NCBI RefSeq assembly: GCF_026339955.1
Contig: NZ_JAPEPW010000002.1
Span: 1,364,001-1,428,000 of the forward strand
DNA: 64,000 bases
Source of the DNA: Streptomyces sp. NBC_01549
GTDB lineage: Bacteria; Actinomycetota; Actinomycetes; Streptomycetales; Streptomycetaceae
Reading direction: 5' to 3'
Positions 53,666 to 64,000 of the stretch are shown one piece after another. The position numbers and the translations under genes are program-made. The notes beneath the pieces were generated by a model. That model made no database searches, had not been told where the DNA came from, and saw only the letters and a program-made list of their open reading frames with translations. Numbering within the stretch: the first letter of the stretch is position 1; each line of letters begins with the position of its first letter.

Positions 53666-55038
53666 AGCTGCTCCGGGTTCTGCAAGAGGCGGTCGACCGC
53701 GGTCAGATAGCGGGCTCCGATGGCCCCGTCCGTCGCCCGGTGGTCCGCCGACAGGGTGGCCGTGACGACGGGCCGTACTCCCAGCAGGCCGTCGACTGCG
53801 CATGGCCGGTCGATGATCCGCCCGAAGCCGACGAGTGCCACCTGGGGTGGGTAGATCACGCCGAAGACGGCTTCCACGCCCTGATCGCCGAGATTGGTGA
53901 CCGTGATCGTGGAGTCTGACACTTCGGAGCCGCGCAGCCGACCCGTGCGAGCACGCACGACCAGGTCTTTCAAGGCGGCCATCAGTTGAGGGAGTGCGAG
54001 GGCGTCGGCGTCATGCAGTGCGGGGGCGACGAGCCCGCCGCCGCGCAGGGACACCGCCACCCCGAGGTGTACGCCGTCGCCGGCCGTGAAGCGGTCGTCG
54101 AGCCAGAAGCCATTGAGCTCAGAGACCTCCCGCGCTGCGCGGGCCGCGGCCTTGAGCAGCAGGGCCGCGGGAAGCAGTCGATCGGCGACCGGGCTGCGCC
54201 GATTGTGCTCGTGCAGCCAGTCGCTGGCTGCGGCCATGTCAACGGTCGTGGACAGGTAGTAGTGCGGGATGTCCCGGTTGGCGCGGGTCATCAGCCCTGC
54301 AATCGCCTGGCGCATGGCCGCCGCCCGGTCCTCGGAGGGTCGTGCAGGGGCGGCGACGTGGCGCGAGGGCGGGGCCGCGGTTGCCGGGCCGGGGGCCGCC
54401 TTGCGCACGTCCGTGGCACGGACGGCGGAGTCTTTGCCAGTCCCCGTCACCGCGGCCAAGTCGACGTCCAGTTCGGCGGCGAGCCGCCGGGCGAGGGGGG
54501 TCGCCCTTACGCGCAGCGGCTGAGCAGCGGTCGCGGCAGCCGCTGCCCGCTCGACGTCTGTGCGGGTGACACGCCCTCCGGGCCCGGACCCATGGAGGCT
54601 CTCCAGGTCGATGTCGCTGCGCTCCGCAAGGTGACGGATCAAGGGCCCCGCTTCGGTGTGCCCTCGTTCGTGGTCGGGGGACGACACCGGAACTCGGGCG
54701 GGTTCGGGCAGGGGTGGCGGCTTCGCTCGTTTCGGCTCGGCCTTCTGGGGCTTCTCGGGCTTCTCGGGCTTTCGACGAGGGGCGCGCTTCTTTGGCCCTT
54801 CCGCGGTCGGCTCGATCAGCGCGAGCGCCGTGCCGACCGGCACTGTTCTGCCCGGCTCGACGAGCAGCTTTCCCATCTTCCCGGTTTCGAAGCACTCCAC
54901 CTCGATCGTGGACTTCGCGGTTTCGACGACCGCGACCGCATCGCCCTTTCGGACCGTGTCGCCTGGCTGCACCAGCCATTCCTGGAGCGTGCCCTCGTCC
55001 ATGTCGGCGCCCAGGGACGGCATGGTGAACTCGGCCAT
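53662..55038 (-). CDS. Dihydrolipoamide acyltransferase (E2) with two E3-binding-like domains
   Basis: 458 aa. One lipoyl domain with Lys42 in VVETAKSTIEVE; a Lys/Pro-rich linker (about 85-115); two peripheral-subunit-binding-like domains (PLIRHLAERSDIDLESLHGS, about 130-165, and PLARRLAAELDVDLAAVTGT, about 180-215); then the catalytic domain with LSADHRATDGA near the C-terminus. Most E2s have a single such domain. It transfers the acyl group from the E1 reaction to CoA, or conceivably to the adjacent ACP. Confidence 0.9.
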   Translation of the reverse strand: MAEFTMPSLGADMDEGTLQEWLVQPGDTVRKGDAVAVVETAKSTIEVECFETGKMGKLLVEPGRTVPVGTALALIEPTAEGPKKRAPRRKPEKPEKPQKAEPKRAKPPPLPEPARVPVSSPDHERGHTEAGPLIRHLAERSDIDLESLHGSGPGGRVTRTDVERAAAAATAAQPLRVRATPLARRLAAELDVDLAAVTGTGKDSAVRATDVRKAAPGPATAAPPSRHVAAPARPSEDRAAAMRQAIAGLMTRANRDIPHYYLSTTVDMAAASDWLHEHNRRSPVADRLLPAALLLKAAARAAREVSELNGFWLDDRFTAGDGVHLGVAVSLRGGGLVAPALHDADALALPQLMAALKDLVVRARTGRLRGSEVSDSTITVTNLGDQGVEAVFGVIYPPQVALVGFGRIIDRPCAVDGLLGVRPVVTATLSADHRATDGAIGARYLTAVDRLLQNPEQL

Positions 55039-55040
55039 GG

Positions 55041-56039
55041 TCAGCCCACCGCCCGGTGCGCCGCCGCGACGATGTCGGCCGTCTGTGGCAGGGCCGCCTC
55101 CTCGAGCCGCCGGGCATACGGAATGGGCACCTCGGCGCTGCACACCCGCTCCACGGGCGCGTCCAGTTCGTAGAACGATCGCTCCGCGATGCGGGCAGAC
55201 ACCTCCCCTGCGAGGCTTCCGGTGCGCCAGGCCTCATCGATGATCACGACGCGGTGCGTACGGGCGACGGATGCGGTGATGGCCGCGTCGTCGAGCGGCC
55301 GGAGTGTGCGCAGGTCGATCACCTCGGCGCTTATGCCTTCGGTGGACAGCTCGTCCGCCGCCGCGAGTGCCTTGGGCAGCGAACCCCCGTATGTGATCAG
55401 GGAAATGTCGGTGCCGGGCGTGCGGATCGCAGCATGGTCCAGGTCTACCGGGGCGGTGGACGGACCGAGTTCACCTGCGGCGTTGTAGAGACTTCCGTGT
55501 TCGAAGATCAGTACTGGGTCGGGGTCGGCCAGTGCCGGGGCCAGCATGTGGCGTGCGTCCTCGATGGTGGCGGGTGCGAGGACGCGGATTCCGGGGATGT
55601 GCGCGTACCAGCCTTCCAGGCTGTGCGAGTGTTGTGCGGCGAGCTGTCGACCCGCGCCCGTCGTCATGCGGATCACCAGCGGTACGCCCAGCTGGCCGCC
55701 CGACATGTGCCGCAGGGTGGCGGCGTTGTTGAGGATCTGGTCGAGGGCGAGCAGGCTGAAGTTGACGGTCATGATCTCGACGATGGGCCGCATCCCGGCC
55801 AGGGCCGCGCCGATCCCGGCGCCTACGAACGCAGACTCCGACAGGGGGGTGTCGCGCACCCGCTCCGGTCCGAACTCTTCCAGCAGACCGAGGCTGACGC
55901 CGAAGCAGCCGCCGTACCGGCCCACGTCCTCGCCCATGAGGAAGACGCGTTCGTCGGAGCGCAGGGCCTCACGCAGGGCCTCACGCATCGCCTCCCGGTA
56001 GGTCGTCTTCCGCTCCTGCGGCTGCTCGGCGGTTCCCAT
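55041..56039 (-). CDS. 2-oxoacid dehydrogenase E1 beta subunit
   Basis: 332 aa. Transketolase-like pyrimidine domain (VFLMGEDVGRYGGCFGVSLG, TPLSESAFVGAGIGAALAG) and C-terminal domain (VVIIDEAWRTGSLAGEV). Pairs with the E1 alpha subunit encoded 2 nt upstream to form the ThDP-dependent decarboxylase acting on pyruvate, acetoin or a branched 2-oxoacid; the substrate cannot be fixed from sequence by eye. Confidence 0.92.
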   Translation of the reverse strand: MGTAEQPQERKTTYREAMREALREALRSDERVFLMGEDVGRYGGCFGVSLGLLEEFGPERVRDTPLSESAFVGAGIGAALAGMRPIVEIMTVNFSLLALDQILNNAATLRHMSGGQLGVPLVIRMTTGAGRQLAAQHSHSLEGWYAHIPGIRVLAPATIEDARHMLAPALADPDPVLIFEHGSLYNAAGELGPSTAPVDLDHAAIRTPGTDISLITYGGSLPKALAAADELSTEGISAEVIDLRTLRPLDDAAITASVARTHRVVIIDEAWRTGSLAGEVSARIAERSFYELDAPVERVCSAEVPIPYARRLEEAALPQTADIVAAAHRAVG

Positions 56040-56041
56040 CG

Positions 56042-57120
56042 TCAGCTCACCCCCACCGGAGCGCCGGTCACGTGGCGGAGCAGGTCTTCGACCGGTTCCT
56101 CGGGCGCCTTCTCGGCTGCCTCGACGGCGCGGTCGATCTCCTCGGTGACCCGGCGCTCGATCCCGGCGAGCTCCTTCTTCCCCAGCTCGCCGTCTTCGCG
56201 CATGCGGTCCATGAGCCGGGCGATCGGGTCGCGTCCCTTCCACTGCTCGATCTCCGCCTTGTCCCGGTAGCGGTCCGGGTCGTACATGGAGTGGGCTCTG
56301 AAGCGGTAGGTACGCAGCTCCAGGAAGTGCGGTCCGGTCCCTGCCCGGATGCTCTCGGCGGCCCGGCGAGCGGCCTGCTCCACGGCCTCGACGTCCATGC
56401 CGTCCACGGCCCAGGCGACCATGCCGTACGAAGCGGCGCGCATGGCCAGATCGGTCTGTGCCTCGTGTCGCTCGATGGCTGTGCCCATGGCGTAGAGGTT
56501 GTTTTCGCAGACGAGCAGCAACGGCAGATTCCACAGGGCGGCGAGGTTCGCCGTCTCGTGGAACTCGCCTTCGGCGAAGGCACCGTCGCCGAAGAAGCAG
56601 CACGTGACACGGGTCTGTCCGCGCATGTGGTCGGCGAGGGCGAGCCCTGCGGCCAGTGGGAGGCCGCCGGCGACGATCGCGTTGCCGCCGTAGAAGCGGC
56701 GGCTGGCGTCGAACAGGTGCATGGATCCGCCGCGTCCCCCGCTGCAGCCGGTCGTCTTGCCGTACATCTCGGCCATGACAGCCTCGGCCGGGATGCCGCG
56801 GGCGAGTGCGTGGCCGTGCTCGCGGTAGGTGGAGACCACCGCATCCTGTGGGGTGAGAGCCTGGTTGACGCCGACGGCGACGGCCTCCTCGCCGATGTAG
56901 AGGTGTACGAAGCCGCGGATCTTCGCAGCGCTGTACAGCTCGACGCATCGCTCCTCGAAGCGCCGGATGTGCAGCATGGACTCCAGGAGATCCACTTTGT
57001 GCTCGCTGCCCGGTCGGCCGGGGGACGACTTGGTCTTCGTGCTCTGCTTGCTCGTCGTGGCCTTCTTCGCAGGCTTCGACGGCTCGGGAGTCTTCCGGGT
57101 GCGGGTGGAGCGGGCGAGGT

Positions 57121-57124
<4 letters not shown>
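56042..57124 (-). CDS. 2-oxoacid dehydrogenase E1 alpha subunit
   Basis: 360 aa. The ThDP-binding motif is GDGAFAEGEFHETANLAALW then LLLVCENN; the phosphorylation-loop region is YRFRAHSMYDPDRYRDK. The N-terminal 40 residues are a Lys/Thr/Ser-rich tail. The start overlaps the synthetase stop by 4 nt. MHLFDASRRFYGGNAIVAGG is typical of PDH/acetoin dehydrogenase alpha subunits. Confidence 0.92.
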
Positions 57125-58917
<1,793 letters not shown>

Positions 58918-59042
58918 GGGCGTTCCTCCCGACGCCTACCTCTCCTTCCAGAATCGCCGAGCCCGGCCCCGCCCGCACGGCGGCCGGCCCCGACCGGAAC
59001 TCGACCAGGAGTCGCGGCTGCTCACCGCGCACGATGTGCAGA

Positions 59043-59165
59043 TCAAGTAGCGCAGACGGTGGTGGCGTCGACCCGCACGATGACGTCGGTCGGGTCCTCG
59101 ATCACCGGATCCGTGACCGTGTCCCATGAGGTCTCTTCGGGGCCGTGGTAGACGAATGCTCGCAT
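59043..59165 (-). pseudogene. Zinc alcohol dehydrogenase, N-terminal stub
   Basis: 40 codons: MRAFVYHGPEETSWDTVTDP, then VIVRVDATTVCAT and a stop. It matches the first strand of zinc-dependent alcohol dehydrogenases up to the catalytic Cys (TICGTD in relatives). The remaining 300 codons are missing. A good ribosome site remains upstream. Confidence 0.75.
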
Positions 59166-59274
59166 GGTGCGCCTCCCTTTCGAGGACAGCAGCCGCTCAG
59201 GTTGTCCGGGCCCTCCTGAGCAGGCCGTCCATTCCGGCGCACCGGCCGCGGCCCGCACGTTCGCAGCTCGCCTC

Positions 59275-60135
59275 CTAATCCGGCTCCATGTAGGGGCGGC
59301 GAAAGACTGGAGCCTGGTCGGTGGCGCAAGGGCGTACGGCTGCCAGCGCCCGGACGACCGCGGCCTCCAGGGAGCCGCTCGTGTCAACGACGACGGCTTC
59401 CGGCCAGGGCGGTTCCGTGGCCGCCATCTTGGTGGACACCTCGAGGCCGGCGTCGGATGCACCCGGCGTGCGGGTGCGGGCCGCCGCCACCTCACTCGGA
59501 ACCCGGCAGTGCAGGGCCACCAGGTCGACACTGGTGTGTCCGGCCATGCGTAGAGCGGCTTCACGCCGTCTCGCACCGGACCAGATGGCGTCCAGGACGA
59601 CGGACTCGCCGCAGGACAGCAGGGCGGATGCGCGGTCGAGCAAAGCCGCGTAGGTCTTGTTGGTCCACTCCGGTGTGTACAGGCCTTCGCCATAGCCGGC
59701 GGCTGCGGGCTCCTCGGCCGGGATGCCCGCCAGCTCCTTGCGGAGGCGGTCGCTGCTGAGCAGTGTGACTCCCAGGCGGTCGGCCAGTGCGCCGGAGAGC
59801 GTTGACTTCCCGCTGCCCGGTAGCCCGCCGACGAGCGTCAGGCTGACAGCGGACGTACGTAGGTGGCGCAGGGTGGTTGTGATCGGTCGGCGTGCCGTCG
59901 CCTCCGCGCCTGGCGCGCACTGGCGTGACTGGATCAGCGCGACCTTGGCACGGACGAACGCGCGGTAGGCGACGCAGTGGTGCCGGAGGGAGAGCGGTGC
60001 CGGGTCGCCGGAGTACTCGCTGTACTCGGTGAGGAAGAACGCCGCGGCCTCCGGGACGCCCAGCTGTTCCAGGTCCATGGCGAGGAAGACGGCGTCGTCG
60101 AGGCCGTCGACATCGACCCCACCCTCGTCAAGCAC
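59275..60135 (-). pseudogene. Truncated phosphotransferase/AAA ATPase fusion (C-terminal part)
   Basis: The C-terminal kinase module is complete: SLTLVGGLPGSGKSTLSGAL with Walker A, and VVLDAIWSGARRREAALRMA. The N-terminal aminoglycoside-phosphotransferase-like domain normally found in this family is cut; only GLDDAVFLAMDLEQLGVPEA onward remains. The break at about 60105 coincides with the break of the TrkA gene on the other strand, so one deletion probably removed both N-termini. A GTG at 60135 could still start translation. Confidence 0.7.
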
Positions 60136-60141
60136 GCCGAC

Positions 60142-60612
60142 GTGCTCACCTCAGACCTCCTCATCGCCGCCACAGGCAACGACGAGGACAACCTCGTCGT
60201 CAGCCTCCTCGCCAAGCGACAGTTCGCCGTGCCCCGTGTCGCCGCCCGCGTCAACGACGCCGAGAACGCCTGGCTCTTCGACCGGCGATGGGGCGTCGAC
60301 ACCGCCGTTCCGGCCGCCACGCCTCTGATCTCCCTCATCGAGGAGGCGACCGGCGCCACGGACACCGTTGCCCTGCTGAGGCTGAGCAAGGCGGGTGTCG
60401 ACGTCACCGAAACCGCCATCACACCGCGCTCCCTCGCCGCGGGCCGCACGCTCGCCGAGATCACGCTCCCCGCGGGCGCCCTCATCGCCACGGTCGTCCG
60501 CGACGGCCAGCCCAACGTCCCCACCCCCGAGACGCGGCTCCAGCCGGGCGACGAACTCCTCGTCGTCTCCCACGCCGCCACCGAACAGGAGATCCACGCC
60601 GCCTTCCAATGA
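60142..60612 (+). pseudogene. Truncated TrkA-type potassium channel regulator
   Basis: About 156 codons in frame. DLLIAATGNDEDNLVVSLLA is the second half of the NAD-binding RCK_N domain, and the RCK_C domain (VDVTETAITPRSLAAGRTLA through VVSHAATEQEIHAAFQ) is complete. The N-terminal GxGxxG half is missing because of the junction at about 60105. A GTG at 60142 is the first possible start. Potentially expressed as an isolated RCK_C. Confidence 0.72.
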
Positions 60613-60639
60613 CGGCTGTACCAGGGCGGGGTCGAGAGG

Positions 60640-61059
60640 TCAGGTGGTCGCGCAGACCACCTCGACGAAGTGGCCGACCTGTTCCTCCGGTAGACGACGT
60701 GCGAGGTCCGCCTCGCTGATCATGCCGACCAGGCGATGGTTGTCGATGACCGGCAGTCGCCGGATCCTGTGCTCTTCCATGGCCTGGAGTACCTGGCCCG
60801 TATCGGCTTCCGCGTCGATCGTGATGGGCTTGCCCTGCGCGAGTTGGCCCGCCGTCATGGTCCTGGGGTCTTTACCCTTGGCGAGGCACTTCACCACGAT
60901 GTCACGGTCGGTGATGATCCCGTGCAGCCGGTCGTCCGGCCCGCAGATCGGGAGGGCTCCGACATCCAGCTCACTCATCCGGCGTGCCGCGTCCTCCAGC
61001 GTCTCGTTCTCCTGCACGCAGGTGGTACCGGCGTGCATGATCTCCCGTGCAATGGTCAT
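60640..61059 (-). CDS. CBS-pair protein
   Basis: 139 aa. Two CBS motifs (AREIMHAGTTCVQENETLED, AQGKPITIDAEADTGQVLQA) separated by GIITDRDIVVKCLAKGKDP, a combination common in actinobacterial stress clusters. AAGGAG lies before the ATG at 61059. Ligand likely an adenine nucleotide; target unknown. It is convergent with the truncated TrkA gene, 27 bp away. Confidence 0.92.
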   Translation of the reverse strand: MTIAREIMHAGTTCVQENETLEDAARRMSELDVGALPICGPDDRLHGIITDRDIVVKCLAKGKDPRTMTAGQLAQGKPITIDAEADTGQVLQAMEEHRIRRLPVIDNHRLVGMISEADLARRLPEEQVGHFVEVVCATT

Positions 61060-61440
61060 GGCCGTCTCCTTCGAGCCTCGCGACGCGCGCGGGGCAGGCC
61101 CCTGGAGCTGGCCCCGCCCCGACAGGTTGTCCTTGAGGCCAGTCTGGGTTCTTCGTATCCCGTACGCATGCCGGGAAGACGACAGCACCGAGTCAGTCGC
61201 CCGGGGCGGCGGTCAGGAGTGCGTGAGGCTGCGCCCGTGGTCGGCGGCGTACGCGGCGAAGACCTCGGAGCCCAGGCCGAGGGCAACGGCGCCGAGCACC
61301 GACTCGCCGCACCCCTGCTCCTCCGGCTCAGAAGGCGAACTGTTGTGGAGCGACTGCTCGTTGTAGAAGTCGACCGATCGACGCGCATTCGAGCCGCGGC
61401 GGATAGGGCAGCGCACGAGGCCCTGCTGCGCGAGCTGCGG
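61060..61440. other. 381-bp stretch without an assignable gene
   Basis: Contains the upstream region of the CBS gene and a minus-strand frame (61213-61416, GLGSEVFAAYAADHGRSLTH) that looks coding-like but that I cannot match to a family. No RNA fold noticed. Confidence 0.45.
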
Positions 61441-61459
61441 CTACGGGTGGTGGACGTCT

Positions 61460-61925
61460 CGCCCCCGCCGCGTTGCGACGGCACCACAACCACCGGGCAC
61501 CTGGTGTGCTGCAGGAGGTGTACGTGACGGGACGAACAGGACACCTGTTTGTGCGCCTCGCCTGATGACCACAAGGTCTGCAGCGGCAGAGCGGTGCAGG
61601 CGCACCTTGCGGGCCGGCCCTTCGCCCGTCGTCCGGTGTACCCGGACACCCGGATGGTCTGCCACTGCGTCGTGGAGCGCGGCGTCGAGCAGGGCCGATG
61701 CTCGCTCCTCGTGGTAGCGCTGCGGTTCGTCGGCGAGCCGGGGATGGTCGGTTGTCTCGTACGAGGGACAGCGCCAGGCACGTACGACATCGAGCGTGTA
61801 CTTGCACGCCTCGGCCTCGCGGAAGGCGAACCGCACCGCCTCCACACCGGTGGAAGGGGCTCCCGCACCGAGCAGGATCCGGTCGTGGGCAACCTCCAGT
61901 CCGGCCTTGTCGCCGGGTGACCGAG
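61460..61925 (-). pseudogene. Universal stress protein remnant (second domain only)
   Basis: Reads GLEVAHDRILLGAGAPSTGV, then AVRFAFREAEACKYTLDVVR and LHRSAAADLVVIRR, close to domain 2 of the USP at 44419-45294. A frameshift near 61550 moves the end (HLLQHTRCPVVVVPSQ) to another frame. The first UspA domain is missing. Confidence 0.75.
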
Positions 61926-61960
61926 CAGTGGTACGAGCGCCCGCGTCAGCTCAGCCGAGA

Positions 61961-62274
61961 TCCCATGGTTCTCTCCTCCACTACGTGTCCTCCAGCCCGC
62001 GTCTGAGCCCGCCACGCGTCATTGGTCCGGAAGGCCCCACGGGGTCCCGGGTGGGCCTGCACGCAAGGGCTCGGGGCTCCTGGGCTTCAATGGCGCCCGC
62101 CCCGCCCTACCCGCCCGTCGCCGACGCCCTCAGGCCTAATAGGCCATGAGCCCCTGGCTTCCGCTGGCCTCTCGCACGTGATCCACCTCGAACGCCACCT
62201 TGCTGCCCTCCGCGGCCGCCGTCACGGTGTCGGGGTCCGTGTGTTGGGCGATGGCCCGCTCGGAGCGGGGCTAA
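61961..62274. other. 314-bp stretch without an assignable gene
   Basis: No frame with a recognisable domain. It lies between the USP remnant and the PPDK scrap and is probably decayed sequence from both sides. Confidence 0.45.
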
Positions 62275-62400
62275 CCATCGGGTGTCTACCGCGAGCACGG
62301 CGACAACCCCGACTCGGTGCGCTTCTTCCATGCCGCCGGGCTTAACCACATCTCCTGCTCGCCGTTCCGCGTCCCCTCGCCCCCTTGGAGGCCGGCCATG
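62275..62400 (+). pseudogene. Pyruvate phosphate dikinase, C-terminal scrap
   Basis: GVYREHGDNPDSVRFFHAAG then LNHISCSPFRVP matches the C-terminal end of PPDK (GEHGGDP.S..FFH.AGL..VSCSPFRVP in the family), including the catalytic Cys. A frameshift follows. PPDK genes often accompany USPs in actinobacterial hypoxia clusters. Confidence 0.75.
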
Positions 62401-62488
62401 CGCTGCTCTCCAGACGGGCCCCGTTCGCTCCCACGGGTCAGTTCAGTATCGCGCAGTGGTACTGGTCGGTAGTTGAACGGTGTCGTAC

Positions 62489-63361
62489 TCAGTTGTGCGG
62501 AACCACCGCCACCGAGCACGGCGCGTGATGGACCACCGCGTGAGCGACGGCTCCGAGATGATGCGGGCCAACGGTTCGCCGACGTCCCACAATGACAAGG
62601 TCGGCGCCCCGGGACTCGTCGACGAGCACCTCATCGGCATGTCCCACGACGATCGCGGTGTCGACCTGCACCTCTGGGAACTTCTCAGCCCAACCCTCAA
62701 GCGCCCGTTCCAGCGCCGGGCGCTCGCGCTCCTCCAGCCGCACCCTCTCCTCGGGGCTCACCGGCACGAAATGGTGAAGCGGGAAGACCGGAGGAGCCGC
62801 CGCGCCAACGATGCGGAGGCCGGCCCCAGCTGCCTGTGCTGCGCGGAAGGCGAAGTCGATCAAGTCGTCGGCCCGATTCTCCGTATCGAGGCCCAGCAGC
62901 ATGATCGGGGCATGGACGGGCTCCCCCACACGGCCCCCCTCGGCCTCCTCCCGCTGTCGAACGATGATCACCGGCTGGTCCGCGTGAGCAGCCAGGTGCA
63001 GCCCCAGGCCCCCAAGAACGAAGCCCCCTGAACTCCCGAGAGGTCGCGAACCGAGTACCAGCATTTCAGCACCGGCCGCCTCACGGAGAAGCACCTTGCG
63101 CGGATTCCCCTCCAACTGGACCGTCAAGATTTCCAGCTCGCTGTGGACCATGTCCCGATGAGCCTCTTCAGAGATCAGCCGGGACACCCCGCCCCGGGGC
63201 GCGGCGGTCGAGACGGGTATTGCCTCTCCTGAGGGACGCTCGGGACTCACGTACACCAAGGACAGCGGCAGATTGCGGCACAAAGCTTGCCGCGCCGCCC
63301 AGTCCGCCGCCGCCACGCTGGCCGGAGAACCATCGATTGCTGCTACGACGCGCCGATTCAT
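62489..63361 (-). CDS. Universal stress protein, two UspA domains
   Basis: 290 aa from the ATG at 63361 (GGGG upstream). Domain 1 (about 1-145) has VLGSRPLGSSGGFVLGGLGLHLAAHA, an ATP-type loop. Domain 2 (about 152-290) ends with VGRRRTVGPHHLGAVAHAVVHHAPCSVAVV, in which the Gly-Ser part is altered. The third intact USP of the island, and more diverged from the other two than they are from each other. Confidence 0.9.
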   Translation of the reverse strand: MNRRVVAAIDGSPASVAAADWAARQALCRNLPLSLVYVSPERPSGEAIPVSTAAPRGGVSRLISEEAHRDMVHSELEILTVQLEGNPRKVLLREAAGAEMLVLGSRPLGSSGGFVLGGLGLHLAAHADQPVIIVRQREEAEGGRVGEPVHAPIMLLGLDTENRADDLIDFAFRAAQAAGAGLRIVGAAAPPVFPLHHFVPVSPEERVRLEERERPALERALEGWAEKFPEVQVDTAIVVGHADEVLVDESRGADLVIVGRRRTVGPHHLGAVAHAVVHHAPCSVAVVPHN

Positions 63362-63734
63362 GTCGTCTTCCCCTTTCGATGGGAGCGTCATTGGCGCCCA
63401 CTGCGTCCACGCGTCGCAGACCGACTCCCCGGACGGCCAGCGTCGTCCCAATGCTGGCGCTCCCATACCAGTCTCCCTGCCCAGCCCACGGGACGCGAGG
63501 GCCGGCGGGACCCATCTGGACGGCGAGCGGTACCAATCGTTCAGCAACAAGGCCGCCGCTGCCGTCACCAGCGGAGTGCACCAGCTCAAGAGCAGCGTGC
63601 TCCCGTGTCCAACTGCCGCACGGAGGCCGGTTACCTACTGCCCGGTGAGGACGTTAGGGAGTGCACCAGAATTCGATGTACCTAGTGATGCCTCTTCGAG
63701 CGGCCTCGCGGGTGGGGTAACTCCCGCATGACAC
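63362..63734. other. 373-bp stretch upstream of the USP gene
   Basis: Should hold the USP promoter at its left end. No gene, IS end or RNA fold could be recognised in the remainder. Confidence 0.45.
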
Positions 63735-63900
63735 TCATTCTTTCTTCAGAACACCGACGAACGATTCGGCCATGGCATTGTCGAAACGGATCCCTGTCCG
63801 GCCGACCGACCGCCGCAGCGCGACTTCCCCAAGGACGCTCCCGTACTCATGCCGACTGCGCTCGAATCCTCAAAGGCCGGGCCGCCATTGATCGCGTACA
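63735..63900 (-). mobile_element. IS3-family OrfB fragment
   Basis: The minus strand reads YGSVLGEVALRRSVGRTGIR then FDNAMAESFVGVLKKE and a stop at 63735, which is the second Asp to Glu segment (DNA.AES.F) of IS3 OrfB. The rest is missing or frameshifted toward the window end. Confidence 0.75.
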
Positions 63901-64000
63901 GCAGGCCGATGCCTGGCATGGCGGTGGACTGTTCCTCCAGGTTTGGATGTAACCGGCGACCGTACCTGCCCTGTCGGCCGTCTCCTCCCGGGTCAGGCCA

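Noticed and set aside
59977..60141. N-terminal part of the plus-strand frame that reads into TrkA
   Set aside because: It is antisense to the conserved SLRHHCVAYRAF region of the kinase-fusion gene; only sequence after about 60105 is TrkA.

Overview
This window is high-GC (about 70-72%) actinobacterial chromosome, almost certainly Streptomyces. The evidence is GTG starts, G/C-ended codons, a whiE-type spore-pigment gene set, a monomeric NADP isocitrate dehydrogenase, a ydaO-type c-di-AMP riboswitch ahead of an NlpC/P60 gene, and a second NAD-dependent DNA ligase. No database search was run; names come from motifs, gene order and family knowledge.

The left part (1-31,850) is intact chromosome. 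It holds a HAD phosphatase end and a quinone-oxidoreductase-like gene, then a molybdenum hydroxylase operon (2Fe-2S, FAD, Mo and XdhC-like subunits with stop/start overlaps). A TetR gene is divergent from that operon, with twin 18-bp palindromic operators between them. The minus strand at about 7.34-7.48 kb holds a structured RNA that I read as a Y RNA (YrlA type): a circularly permuted tRNA fold plus a Ro-binding-like stem. LigA, an iron-box-preceded FprA-type reductase, a SpoIIE-type phosphatase, a lipid kinase, a riboswitch-controlled NlpC/P60 protein lacking its catalytic Cys, an enoyl-CoA hydratase, an MscS channel, a frameshifted M1 peptidase and icd follow. The whiE locus is at 24.6-31.8 kb: ORFs I-VII on the minus strand, the ORFVIII hydroxylase divergent, and an O-methyltransferase convergent with the cluster.

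The right part (about 31,900-64,000) is a stress/dormancy-like island. Its intact genes are three universal stress proteins, two Hsp20s, three CBS or CBS-BON proteins, two HTH-less cyclic-nucleotide-domain proteins, a phosphoribosyltransferase/hydrolase fusion, a six-gene group-3b-like [NiFe] hydrogenase operon (protease, beta, cNMP-domain protein, gamma, small, large) and a five-gene operon (acyl-CoA synthetase, E1alpha, E1beta, lipoyl E2, ACP). Between them is an unusual density of gene debris: fragments of IS3, IS110, IS701, a group II intron reverse transcriptase, FtsH, a P-type ATPase, acyl-CoA synthetase, TrkA, PPDK, alcohol dehydrogenase, USP and CBS proteins. The content resembles hypoxia/dormancy regulons (DosR of mycobacteria, OsdR of S. 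coelicolor), but no clear shared operator could be established by eye.

The observations most worth follow-up are the permuted-tRNA Y RNA; the synthetase-E1-E2-ACP operon without E3; the hydrogenase operon with an embedded cNMP-domain protein, flanked by two pieces of a broken synthetase gene; a 48-bp perfect palindrome before a CBS gene; and a Cys-to-Ser change in the c-di-AMP-controlled NlpC/P60 protein.
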